This document shows positions 1 through 6,820 of a stretch of DNA of 13,487 bases, in pieces (the first letter of the stretch is position 1; each line of letters opens with the position of its first letter). The position numbers were made by a program, and so were the translations under genes. Below the pieces are notes generated by a model, which saw only the letters and a list, made by a program, of their open reading frames with translations, was not told the DNA's origin and did not search any database. Source of the DNA: an uncultured Mollicutes bacterium (GTDB lineage: Bacteria; Bacillota_I; Bacilli_A; Acholeplasmatales; Anaeroplasmataceae); assembly GCA_937905855.1 (NCBI GenBank), contig CALCWU010000089.1, positions 1-13,487 on the forward strand. The letters run 5' to 3'.

Positions 1-45
1 CCCTACTAATTGCTTTTTATAATACACTTCTATTTTATTTTCCAT
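1..45 (-). CDS. HipA-like serine/threonine kinase toxin, N-terminal 15 codons only (partial)
   Basis: An ATG at 45-43 is preceded by a strong GAGGTGAT ribosome site (about 51-58) and opens a frame that runs off the left edge. The visible peptide, MENKIEVYYKKQLVG, resembles the start of HipA-type kinases, whose N-terminal subdomain begins with a strand of the form 'k-i-x-V-y-y-x-x-x-l-V-G'. The frame overlaps the end of the upstream HTH gene by 11 bp, the tight coupling typical of hipB-hipA pairs. HipA kinases phosphorylate targets such as glutamyl-tRNA synthetase and cause growth arrest unless bound by HipB; that is family knowledge. No catalytic residues are visible here, so activity cannot be judged. 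The call rests on 15 residues plus the neighbour. Confidence 0.6.
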   Translation of the reverse strand, partial: MENKIEVYYKKQLVG

Positions 46-304
46 ATTTTATCACCTCAGATATATCTGTAAATGGTATTGTTTCAAATAATTTAGTTAT
101 TTCATTTTCAATACCCAAAGCTTGGCAAAGCATTACTAGAGAGTGAAGTGAAATTTCTCCCGTTGTTTCAAATCTTTTAATAGTTCCATAACTAACATTA
201 CTCATCTTAGATAAATCAAACTGTGTAATTCCTTTTACTTTTCTTATTTTTTTAAAACGTGTTGCAACATCTAAAATAATTTCTTCAGTAGTTTTGAAAA
301 GCAT
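35..304 (-). CDS. XRE-family HTH regulator, HipB-like antitoxin
   Basis: This 89-residue protein is a single helix-turn-helix domain of the Cro/C1 (XRE) type. Residues 15-75 carry the fold, with the HTH core near 27-45 (TQFDLSKMSNVSYGTIKRFE) and the closing segment ISLHSLVMLCQALG that is common in HipB-like regulators encoded next to HipA kinases. The start at 304 has a GAGGTA ribosome site at 311-316. The stop lies inside the next gene, whose first codons look like HipA (11-bp overlap), so the two are very likely translationally coupled. By family analogy it binds DNA as a dimer, represses its own promoter and neutralises the kinase. The promoter region at 320-416 holds inverted and direct copies of an ATAGATAA motif that fit such autoregulation. 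Confidence in the HTH fold is high; the antitoxin role is inferred from context. Confidence 0.85.
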   Translation of the reverse strand: MLFKTTEEIILDVATRFKKIRKVKGITQFDLSKMSNVSYGTIKRFETTGEISLHSLVMLCQALGIENEITKLFETIPFTDISEVIKYGK

Positions 305-319
305 TATTAATACCTCGCA

Positions 320-416
320 ATAGATAAAATATTAACTATTAGATTCTATTTATAGCATAAATAGATAATATGTTATCTATATTATAACATATAAATTTTG
401 TTTAATAAATAGATAA
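320..416. promoter_or_regulatory. Putative operator array for the HipB-like regulator
   Basis: The 8-mer ATAGATAA occurs at 320-327, 361-368 and 409-416, and its exact inverse TTATCTAT at 373-380. The copies at 361-368 and 373-380 form a perfect inverted repeat with a 4-bp spacer (TATG), lying directly downstream of the -10 box and over the predicted start site. The 409-416 copy sits at or just upstream of the -35 position and the 320-327 copy just upstream of the ribosome site. This layout suits a cooperative self-repressor. Binding itself is inferred, and the AT-rich background makes some matches cheap. Confidence 0.5.
381..389 (-). promoter_or_regulatory. Promoter (extended -10) of the HipB/HipA-like operon
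   Basis: On the minus strand the sequence TGT-TATAAT (389-381) is a perfect -10 hexamer with the TGn extension. I see no good -35 hexamer at 16-18 bp spacing, so the extended -10 probably carries recognition. Transcription would start around 374, inside the palindrome at 361-380. Confidence 0.55.
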
Positions 417-420
417 TTTA

Positions 421-460
421 AAAATAAAAACTACATTATTCTATTAAAAAATAATGTAGC
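421..460 (-). terminator. Rho-independent terminator of the LURP-one-like gene
   Basis: A perfect 10-bp stem (CTACATTATT at 431-440 with AATAATGTAG at 450-459, 9-nt loop) is followed on the minus strand by a U-rich run from 430 down to 421. It lies 16 bp after the stop codon of the gene ending at 476 and insulates the HipB-like operon from it. Confidence 0.85.
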
Positions 461-475
461 TCATTCATACATTAA

Positions 476-925
476 TTAACTTCTCGAGCATTTTTCAGCA
501 TCAATTGCTAAAACTAGCATTAAAGCATATAATGCATCATTATCATTTTTTACATCAATAACATAATAATCTGTTAAATGTAATTCTTTATATACCTCAG
601 CAACTAGATTACCACTGCTGTTAAATATTTTGTAGCTCCAACCAAGAAAATCCCCACTTACATACCAGCCCTTGCAATTAATATTATAATTGTTTGAAAG
701 CAAACTAAATTTCTTTCTAATAAAGCCAACAAAACCACTTGAATCATACATTTCAAATGTAGGTAATAGCACTAGCTTTTTCTCTATAACAGTTCCCTGT
801 TTATTACCAAGTGTATCATAAATATTAAAACAATGTCCCCAAGAAAGTTGTCCCTTTACAATATATTTAACATTTTGACTTTCATCATAAATATCATATG
901 AATCAAGCCAAGAATAAAGTCTCAT
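476..925 (-). CDS. LURP-one-related / YxjI family protein (tubby C-terminal-like fold)
   Basis: The 149-residue protein shows the repeating strand pattern of the LURP-one-related (DUF567, YxjI) family. In order these are: 'YIVKGQLSWGHCFNIYD' (21-37), a KLVLLPTFEMYDSSG strand pair (50-64), 'FIRKKFSLLSNNYNI' (68-82), the GDFLGWSYKIFNSSGNLVAEV hairpin (91-111) and 'DYYVIDV' (119-125). A hydrophobic C-terminal helix (129-142, ALYALMLVLAIDAE) would thread the barrel core, as in tubby-like folds. The length is near the family norm of about 160. The biochemical role of bacterial members is unknown; plant relatives are linked to defence and the fold resembles phospholipid scramblases, so a lipid-binding role is only a guess. 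The start at 925 has a GGGAGGT ribosome site six bases upstream. It appears monocistronic, with its own promoter and terminator. Confidence 0.8.
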   Translation of the reverse strand: MRLYSWLDSYDIYDESQNVKYIVKGQLSWGHCFNIYDTLGNKQGTVIEKKLVLLPTFEMYDSSGFVGFIRKKFSLLSNNYNINCKGWYVSGDFLGWSYKIFNSSGNLVAEVYKELHLTDYYVIDVKNDNDALYALMLVLAIDAEKCSRS

Positions 926-961
926 CCTTTAACCTCCCTAATACTAACATATCTTCACTCA

Positions 962-970
962 ATTATAACA
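962..970 (-). promoter_or_regulatory. Extended -10 promoter of the LURP-one-like gene
   Basis: Minus-strand TGT-TATAAT at 970-962, 37 bp upstream of the start codon, with no clear -35 hexamer. The surrounding AAAATTT(T)ATGTTATAAT context nearly repeats that of the HipB-like promoter. Confidence 0.5.
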
Positions 971-1000
971 TAAAATTTTAAAAATAAATCATTTTTTAAC

Positions 1001-1025
1001 AAAAAAAGCACATTTTCAGTGCTTT
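1001..1025 (-). terminator. Rho-independent terminator of the glycosyltransferase gene, overlapping its stop codon
   Basis: The stem AAAGCAC/GTGCTTT (1005-1011 with 1019-1025, 7-nt loop) is followed on the minus strand by a run of T from 1007 to 1001. The 5' arm shares two bases with the TAA stop at 1026-1024. Confidence 0.8.
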
Positions 1026-2346
1026 AATTCTTCTTTTCAATATCAGCAATTGTTGTACTATCATCGTGAATAATTGGTTTCCACGTAACCTTCTTAAAGA
1101 TGGCAACAATTGTAATAGGAATGGATACAAGATCAAACCATGGCCATGTTAATAAATAAAGGATTTTATGCCAAAAGCTACATTTCATCTTTTTTCTTTC
1201 TTTGATTAATATTAATATTCCCAGACCAAATGAACCAACATATGCTCCTAATATTACACCACCAAGATATTTAAGGAAAATTAAGAAATCATAGCTTCCT
1301 GTAGTCGCAAGGGAATAAAACATACCAAATAGCTGAACACATAAGGCCATTATAAAAGAAAATAAATCATATGGGAATAATTCAAAATACATATCATAAC
1401 TACTAAAATGACCGGTTTTGAAAAAATTAACAAATAGCTTTGGGCCACGTTTAACAAAGGCTAAAAGACCACCACGACGCCAACGTAATCTTTGTTTAAA
1501 GGCAACCTTCATACTTGTTGGCTGCTCATCATAAATTTCTGCCTCCTCACAATAACCAATTTTTAAATTATTGGCAATTGCATCAGCTGAAAATTCTGCA
1601 TCCTCTGTTAATGATGTATAATGCCAACCTTTAGTTAAATGGATTGATTTAATACCATAACCAGTTCCTGTAACATTTGTTGACACACCAAGAATTGATC
1701 TTGCACGATTAGCAACAATAGGCTTACGATAAAAATGAAAGCCATAGCCTGCCGAAATTATATTTGTATCAAAATTTTTAATATTTCTAAATGAGGTTAG
1801 AGCATCATAGCCTGTATAGAAAGCATTGTTCATTTGCTCAATAAAATCCTTTTTTAATAAATTATCAGCATCAAATATTAAATAATAATCATTAGATAAT
1901 ATGCCATAATCACGTTCAATTTGATCAAACAAAAATTTCAAGGCATAGCCCTTCGATACATGATTTTTATCAAATCTTTCATAAACAATAGCGCCTAGAT
2001 TTCTACAAATCTCTGCAGTATTATCAGTACAATTATCAGCTACAACAAATATTGTAACAAGCTCACTAGGATATGATTGTCTTTTAATACTATCTATTAA
2101 ATTTCCTATAACCTGACTTTCATTTCTTGCCGAAATTACGCAAGCGTACTTTTTATCCATTGGAGCTTTTTCATATTTTTTTCCTCTCATAAAAAAGCCA
2201 ATTATTGTATATAGGGTTCTATATAGCAATAAAAATGAAAAAATCAAAAGTATTATATTAGTTATAGATTTATATATAGCATTAGCGCTACTAAAATTAA
2301 ATGTATTATTCCACCAAGAAATAATAAATTCCTTAATATGCTCCAT
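1024..2346 (-). CDS. Membrane-anchored family 2 glycosyltransferase (BcsA/NAG-synthase-like)
   Basis: This 440-residue protein has an N-terminal membrane helix (about 28-52), a cytoplasmic GT-A catalytic domain (about 65-305) and three or four membrane helices after residue 325. Signature residues of processive GT2 enzymes are all present: ARNE (73-76), DNCTD (104-108), the metal-binding DAD (159-161), TED with the catalytic Asp (247-249) and QRLRW (285-289). Such enzymes use nucleotide sugars to build polysaccharide or glycolipid at the inner face of the membrane; the actual sugar and acceptor cannot be read from the sequence. The start at 2346 has an AGGAGT site (2352-2357) that touches the stop of the preceding 62-codon gene (12-bp gap), so the two are probably translationally coupled. 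A terminator closes the unit. Confidence 0.85.
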   Translation of the reverse strand: MEHIKEFIISWWNNTFNFSSANAIYKSITNIILLIFSFLLLYRTLYTIIGFFMRGKKYEKAPMDKKYACVISARNESQVIGNLIDSIKRQSYPSELVTIFVVADNCTDNTAEICRNLGAIVYERFDKNHVSKGYALKFLFDQIERDYGILSNDYYLIFDADNLLKKDFIEQMNNAFYTGYDALTSFRNIKNFDTNIISAGYGFHFYRKPIVANRARSILGVSTNVTGTGYGIKSIHLTKGWHYTSLTEDAEFSADAIANNLKIGYCEEAEIYDEQPTSMKVAFKQRLRWRRGGLLAFVKRGPKLFVNFFKTGHFSSYDMYFELFPYDLFSFIMALCVQLFGMFYSLATTGSYDFLIFLKYLGGVILGAYVGSFGLGILILIKERKKMKCSFWHKILYLLTWPWFDLVSIPITIVAIFKKVTWKPIIHDDSTTIADIEKKN

Positions 2347-2358
2347 CTTTTACTCCTA

Positions 2359-2547
2359 TTACTTGTTTATTCTATATTTTCTACGATCAATATAATTAAA
2401 TGTTGCCCCAATTATTACAAGTCCAAGTGAAACAAGTGCTAAAATTAATTGAATATTTCCACTTTCAAAAAAGGCAATGATTGCTAAAACTAAGGCTATA
2501 CCATAAAATACATATGCTAAAATATAAAACAAGTTCTTCTTCATCAA
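2359..2547 (-). CDS. Small two-helix membrane protein of unknown function
   Basis: I do not recognise this 62-residue protein. It has two predicted membrane helices (about 6-27 and 32-49) separated by a short ESGN turn and ends in a basic tail (DRRKYRINK), which should lie in the cytoplasm. There are two adjacent ATG codons at 2547 and 2544. The AGGTGA ribosome site at 2551-2556 is only three bases from the first and six from the second, so the second ATG is probably used (61 residues). Its stop is 12 bp before the glycosyltransferase start, and the ribosome site of that gene fills the gap, so it may be an accessory subunit of the transferase. It has its own promoter at 2563-2590. Confidence 0.7.
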   Translation of the reverse strand: MMKKNLFYILAYVFYGIALVLAIIAFFESGNIQLILALVSLGLVIIGATFNYIDRRKYRINK

Positions 2548-2562
2548 TATTCACCTTTTAAT

Positions 2563-2590
2563 ATTTTAACATATATTTTTCTTTATTCAA
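2563..2590 (-). promoter_or_regulatory. Sigma-A-type promoter for the small membrane protein and glycosyltransferase
   Basis: Minus strand: TTGAAT (2590-2585), a 16-bp spacer, and TAAAAT (2568-2563) preceded by TGT (extended -10). It lies in the 45-bp gap after the ATPase gene, where I see no terminator, so read-through from the ATPase is also possible. Confidence 0.55.
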
Positions 2591-2592
2591 GT

Positions 2593-5109
2593 CTAGATCC
2601 TTAAAAGCTTATTTATTGCGGCATTTATAGAAAAGGTAAATAAGCATATTCCTAAGATTTTAAACCAAATATTAACATTAAGAGAAACAAGGTTAAAAGC
2701 ATTACCAAAATAATTAGTTATAAATATTTGAACGAAGCTAACTAAAATAATCATTAGATATAAGATAAAATGTCTTTTTAAATTTAAACGCTTTTCAATT
2801 ATATTATAAATATTTATAAGCTGTAAAAAGACAAATAAGCTAAAGATAACACTTTTTTGTTCATTACTACTTGAGCAAATATAATTAAAATTAGCTTGTA
2901 ATAAGCATAATGAAGCAATTATAAGACTTGATATGATTATTCTTATAATCATTCTTAAGGAAATTAAAGGATGATTTCTTTTAAATGCTACCTTTTTAAG
3001 CTTATAATTGTTTATGCTTTCGCTACCTAAGGCTATTGCTGGAGGACCATCCATAATAACATTTATCCACAAAAGCTCCAAGGCATTAAAAGGAATATTT
3101 TTACCCATTATAATATAGCCCATAATAAGAATAATTAAGGAGATATTTACAGTTAATTGAAATATAATGAATCTTTTAAAATTATCTAAGATATTTCTAC
3201 CAAAGCCAATCGCATTAATAATAGTTTTAAAACTATCATTTAATAAAACAATATCTGATGCATCCTTACAAACACTTGTTCCATTTATTCCCATTGCAAT
3301 CCCAACATCGGCTTCCTTTAAAGCGAGAGCATCATTTATTCCGTCCCCAGTCATTGCTACAACCATATTTTGTTCCTTTAAGGCCTTAATAACAATTCTT
3401 TTAGTGTTCGGTGTTGCTCGATAAATACATTTTATCTTGGGAATTTCCTTTTTTAACACTGCTGGGGACATTTCTTCAATATCAATACCAGAATAAGCCT
3501 CTGATTCATCTTTTACAATCTTTAATTTTCTAGAAATATTTAAAGCCGTATTTTTACCATCACCTGTAATCATTATAACATCAATTGCTGCATCTTTGGC
3601 ATCATTTATGGCCTCATATACTTCATCTCTAATTTCATCATTTAAGGCAATAAAGCCATCAAAATGATACATTCCCTCATTAGATTTTTTACTTGCAAAT
3701 AAAATGGCTCTTTTACCATCATTTTGTAAGCTTTGAATTTTATCCATTATCTTCTTTTTTTGGTAATTATCAAGTCTTGTTTTATCAATTACAATTTCTG
3801 GGGCACCTTTAATATAATATTTATTGTTTATAGCTGTAACCATATATTTCTTTTGTGATGAAAAGGGTTCAATTATTTTAATATCTTTAATTTCTTTTTT
3901 AAGATTTAAATAATTATATAATGCCACCTCTGTTAAATTACCAATAGGCTTTTCCTCAACAATTTTAAGGCTATTATTATATAAAATATTATTTATAAGA
4001 TCATTTGAATTAATTTTATTAACAAAATTATCATTTTCATAGACATTGGTAACCGTCATATTTCCTTTAGTTAGAGTACCCGTTTTATCACTACATATTA
4101 CATTTATTCTCCCAACTGTTTCTATTATCTTCATCTGTCTTACTAAAGCATTCTGCTTACTCATCTTTAAAACATTTAAAGCCAGGCTTATAGCAACAAT
4201 ACTTGGTAGACCCTCAGGAAGTGCACTAACTATATAAATGATTGATGTTAAAAATAAATCATTTAGCATTGTAGAGGAATATTTATTATTAATAATCAAA
4301 TTAATAAGCTGTAAGAAAAACATAATAATTGCAACAAAAACGCCAAATATTACTAATTTTTTAGTTAATTTGTTTAAATTCTCCTCTAATGGAGTCAATT
4401 CTTTTTTATCTTCACTTAAATTTAGAGCAATTTTTCCAAGTTCCGTATTATCTCCTGTAGCACATACAACACCTTTACCACTACCACCAACTACATAGGT
4501 TCCAAAATAAGCCATATTTTTACGTTCTGCAAGACTAACCTTCTTATCAAGACTATTTGCGACTTTAAAAACAGAATTGCCTTCTCCCGTAAGTGAGGCT
4601 TCATTTATCTCTAAAAAGTTACTTTCAATAATTCTACAATCAGCGGGAATTTTATCACCAGTATTAAATAAAATTATGTCGCCAACAACTACATCATCAC
4701 TAGAGACTTTATGAATTTTATTATCTCTCATAACAAAGGTCGTACCACTAGAATCAATTTTCTTTAAATTCTTATAAGCATTCCTTGTCTTTATTTCCAT
4801 CCATAGATTAATAGATGTACTTAATAATATTGCCATTAAAATGCCTATGGTTTCCTTCAAATCCCAAATTCTATATCTATAATAATCAATTAAGGCAATT
4901 ATAAAGGTAAATAAACAGGCTATTAATAATATTAGCATCATCGGCTCACTAAGGCTTAAAAAGATTGTTTTTAAAATTGATTTATTCTTCTTTTTAGTTA
5001 TTATATTTTTGCCATATTTCTTTTGATTTATTAAAACCTCATTATCATTGAGGCCAGATACTCTTGAATTATACTTCTTTAGTACTTCATCCTTATCCAT
5101 CATATACAT
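2593..5109 (-). CDS. P2-type cation-transporting ATPase, probably Ca2+ (PMCA-like)
   Basis: The 838-residue protein is a complete P-type ATPase. It has an N-terminal cation-ATPase domain; M1-M2 (about 49-106); an actuator domain with LTGEG (173-177); M3-M4 with PEGLP (298-302); the phosphorylated Asp341 in DKTGTLT; nucleotide-binding KGAPE (434-438); TGDG (515-518); the hinge TGDGIND (587-593); and M5-M10. In M5 the segment FQLTVN (650-655) and in M6 N683 and D687 (NVIMD) match plasma-membrane Ca2+ pumps, which keep only calcium site II (Glu of PEGL, Asn and Asp of M6). Calcium export is therefore the likely role, though Mn2+ is possible. TGEG replaces the usual TGES. M1 at 5109 has a GGTGGG site (5118-5123); ATGs at codons 3 and 4 are less well spaced. 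I see no convincing promoter in 5110-5165. Confidence 0.88.
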   Translation of the reverse strand: MYMMDKDEVLKKYNSRVSGLNDNEVLINQKKYGKNIITKKKNKSILKTIFLSLSEPMMLILLIACLFTFIIALIDYYRYRIWDLKETIGILMAILLSTSINLWMEIKTRNAYKNLKKIDSSGTTFVMRDNKIHKVSSDDVVVGDIILFNTGDKIPADCRIIESNFLEINEASLTGEGNSVFKVANSLDKKVSLAERKNMAYFGTYVVGGSGKGVVCATGDNTELGKIALNLSEDKKELTPLEENLNKLTKKLVIFGVFVAIIMFFLQLINLIINNKYSSTMLNDLFLTSIIYIVSALPEGLPSIVAISLALNVLKMSKQNALVRQMKIIETVGRINVICSDKTGTLTKGNMTVTNVYENDNFVNKINSNDLINNILYNNSLKIVEEKPIGNLTEVALYNYLNLKKEIKDIKIIEPFSSQKKYMVTAINNKYYIKGAPEIVIDKTRLDNYQKKKIMDKIQSLQNDGKRAILFASKKSNEGMYHFDGFIALNDEIRDEVYEAINDAKDAAIDVIMITGDGKNTALNISRKLKIVKDESEAYSGIDIEEMSPAVLKKEIPKIKCIYRATPNTKRIVIKALKEQNMVVAMTGDGINDALALKEADVGIAMGINGTSVCKDASDIVLLNDSFKTIINAIGFGRNILDNFKRFIIFQLTVNISLIILIMGYIIMGKNIPFNALELLWINVIMDGPPAIALGSESINNYKLKKVAFKRNHPLISLRMIIRIIISSLIIASLCLLQANFNYICSSSNEQKSVIFSLFVFLQLINIYNIIEKRLNLKRHFILYLMIILVSFVQIFITNYFGNAFNLVSLNVNIWFKILGICLFTFSINAAINKLLRI

Positions 5110-5161
5110 AAATATATCCCACCATATATTTATATTTATTCAAAAATACCATCTTTTATGT

Positions 5162-5188
5162 TAAAAAAATAAGGCTCAAAAGCCTTAT
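5162..5188 (-). terminator. Rho-independent terminator of malQ, overlapping its stop codon
   Basis: A perfect 8-bp stem ATAAGGCT/AGCCTTAT (5169-5176 with 5181-5188, 4-nt loop) is followed on the minus strand by a T run (5168-5162). The malQ TAA at 5187-5185 lies wholly inside the 5' arm. Confidence 0.85.
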
Positions 5189-6684
5189 CTCTTATATTTG
5201 AATGCTAATTCCTTAATTCTTGAAGCTAGCTTATCGCTTAAGCTTGCTTTAGAAATGCGATAGCTCCAATTATCCTTTGATACTGTTGAGGGAAAATTCA
5301 TTCTTGTTCCCATTCCATCAGCCAAGAAATCCTGCATAGGAATTATTGCTGTAGTAGCAATACTAGCAAAGGCAAGCTCTACTACATAGCTACAAATTGC
5401 TTCATTACTTTTTTTATTCATCTTAATATTTAAATTATTACATTCATTTTTTAATGAGGTAATTAATCTTTCCTTAGAATCATTATCAAGCCCTTCTAAA
5501 TATTGTCTAAATGGCATATTATCATGAGTTCCTGTGTAAACAACCACATTTTTGCCAAAATTTGATGGTAAATGATCATTATAAGGATTTCCATCAAAGG
5601 CGAACTCTAAAACCTTCATTCCAGGATATTTAGTATCACTTAAAAGTTTTCTTACTCCATCATCAATTATGCCTAAATCCTCAGCAACAATATTTAGTTT
5701 AAGCTTCCCCTTAAATAATTCACTTTGTGGTCCTATTAGCCACTCGCCTTCCTTGGCCGTGGTTTTGTTTGCATCAATTGCATAAAACCTATCAAAGCCT
5801 CTAAAATGATCTATTCTTAAAATATCATATAAAGTAAATGCTTCCTTGATTCTTTTAGTCCACCATTTATAATTATCCTTTTTCATATAATCGTAATCAT
5901 AAACAGGATTTCCCCACAATTGACCATCATCACTAAAGGCATCTGGTGGGCATCCAGCAACAAGCTTTCTAGTTTTATCAGGATTTAAAATGAAAAGCTC
6001 ACTATATTTCCAAACCTCAACGCTATCATATGATACATAAAGAGGCATATCTCCCATTATACTAATACCTAAGCCTTTAGCATAATTATGAAGATTGTTC
6101 CATTCCTCTAAAAATTCAAATTGAGTCCACGCCCAAAACAAATATTCGTCATTATAATTTTTAATAACCTCACGCTCTAAAGCTTTAGAATAATTATAAT
6201 ATTTAGAATCCCATTTATCAAAGGCTTCATAATTATGTAGCTCCTTAATTGTCATAAAAAGGGCAAAATCAATAACGCTTTGTTTTTTACAAAATTCTTT
6301 AAAGCTAACATCATTCTTATCAAATCTTTTAAATGCAATTTTTAAAACTGGAATTTTGTTTTTAAAAAGAAGCTCATAATCAACATGCTTTTTATCATAT
6401 GAGAATAATACATCCTTATATTCACTAAGCTTTAAAAGCTTCTTTTCTCTTAAAATATCTAAATCAATCAAATAATAATTATAGGCTGAAGATGATACAG
6501 ATTGATAAGGAGAATCACCATAGCCTGTAGGAACAAGTGGTAAAACCTGCCATATTTTTAAATTTGCCTTGTGCATCCAATCTAAAAAATCATATGCTGC
6601 CTTGCCAAGTGTACCAACACCATAGCTTGAAGGTAGGCTTGTAATATGAAGTAAAATACCACAGCTTCTATTTTTAATGCTCAT
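5185..6684 (-). CDS. malQ: 4-alpha-glucanotransferase (amylomaltase, GH77)
   Basis: This 499-residue enzyme transfers alpha-1,4-glucan segments between maltodextrins, releasing glucose, and acts in the cytoplasm in maltose or glycogen metabolism. The N-terminal RSCGILLHITSLPS, the GYGDSPYQ loop (54-61) and the catalytic residues of the family are in place: nucleophile Asp292 in RIDHFRGF, acid/base Glu335 in VAEDLG and Asp388 in GTHDN. The length matches the short bacterial type (about 500). The ATG at 6684 is fixed because an in-frame TAG lies four codons upstream, but it lacks a normal ribosome site at 5-12 bases. The nearest good one, AAAGGA (6719-6714), is separated by a hairpin. It has its own promoter at 6762-6790. 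No other sugar genes adjoin it. Confidence 0.95.
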   Translation of the reverse strand: MSIKNRSCGILLHITSLPSSYGVGTLGKAAYDFLDWMHKANLKIWQVLPLVPTGYGDSPYQSVSSSAYNYYLIDLDILREKKLLKLSEYKDVLFSYDKKHVDYELLFKNKIPVLKIAFKRFDKNDVSFKEFCKKQSVIDFALFMTIKELHNYEAFDKWDSKYYNYSKALEREVIKNYNDEYLFWAWTQFEFLEEWNNLHNYAKGLGISIMGDMPLYVSYDSVEVWKYSELFILNPDKTRKLVAGCPPDAFSDDGQLWGNPVYDYDYMKKDNYKWWTKRIKEAFTLYDILRIDHFRGFDRFYAIDANKTTAKEGEWLIGPQSELFKGKLKLNIVAEDLGIIDDGVRKLLSDTKYPGMKVLEFAFDGNPYNDHLPSNFGKNVVVYTGTHDNMPFRQYLEGLDNDSKERLITSLKNECNNLNIKMNKKSNEAICSYVVELAFASIATTAIIPMQDFLADGMGTRMNFPSTVSKDNWSYRISKASLSDKLASRIKELAFKYKR

Positions 6685-6693
6685 TTTCTTACT

Positions 6694-6719
6694 CTAGTAT
6701 CCTAAAATACTAGTCCTTT
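6694..6719 (-). promoter_or_regulatory. Hairpin between Shine-Dalgarno sequence and start codon of malQ
   Basis: In the malQ leader (minus strand) AAAGGA (6719-6714) is followed at once by CTAGTAT (6713-6707), a 6-nt loop and ATACTAG (6700-6694), a perfect 7-bp inverted repeat. Nine bases then lead to the ATG. Folding would bring AAAGGA to a spacing of nine bases. The repeat could instead be a DNA operator. Confidence 0.5.
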
Positions 6720-6761
6720 CCAAAAAAATATTTAAATTTAAACGTATCTACCGCTTCTTTT

Positions 6762-6790
6762 ATTTTACCGCATATTTTGGCTAATATCAA
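6762..6790 (-). promoter_or_regulatory. Sigma-A promoter of malQ
   Basis: Minus strand: TTGATA (6790-6785), 17-bp spacer, TAAAAT (6767-6762). The -35 box directly abuts the recA terminator. The predicted leader is about 70 nt and includes the 12-bp palindrome TTTAAATTTAAA (6731-6742), which may be only AT-rich chance. Confidence 0.65.
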
Positions 6791-6820
6791 GAAAAAAAGG
6801 ATTTCCTCAAAAGAAATCCT
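6791..6820 (-). terminator. Rho-independent terminator of recA, overlapping its stop codon
   Basis: The 8-bp stem AGGATTTC/GAAATCCT (6798-6805 with 6813-6820, 7-nt loop) is followed on the minus strand by a seven-base T run. The recA TAG (6821-6819) contributes two bases to the 5' arm. Confidence 0.85.

Noticed and set aside
346..363. Further small inverted repeats (CTATTTATAG, TATTTAT-AGC-ATAAATA) near the HipB-like promoter
   Set aside because: They are AT-only or nearly so and overlap each other; they are not clearly distinct from background.
3167..4498. Three plus-strand open frames (3167-3424, 4046-4237, 4238-4498)
   Set aside because: They are opposite-strand shadows of conserved ATPase coding sequence, with compositions mirroring the complementary codons.
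6731..6742. TTTAAATTTAAA palindrome in the malQ leader as an operator
   Set aside because: It is composed only of A and T, easily arises by chance here, and resembles no known sugar-repressor site closely.
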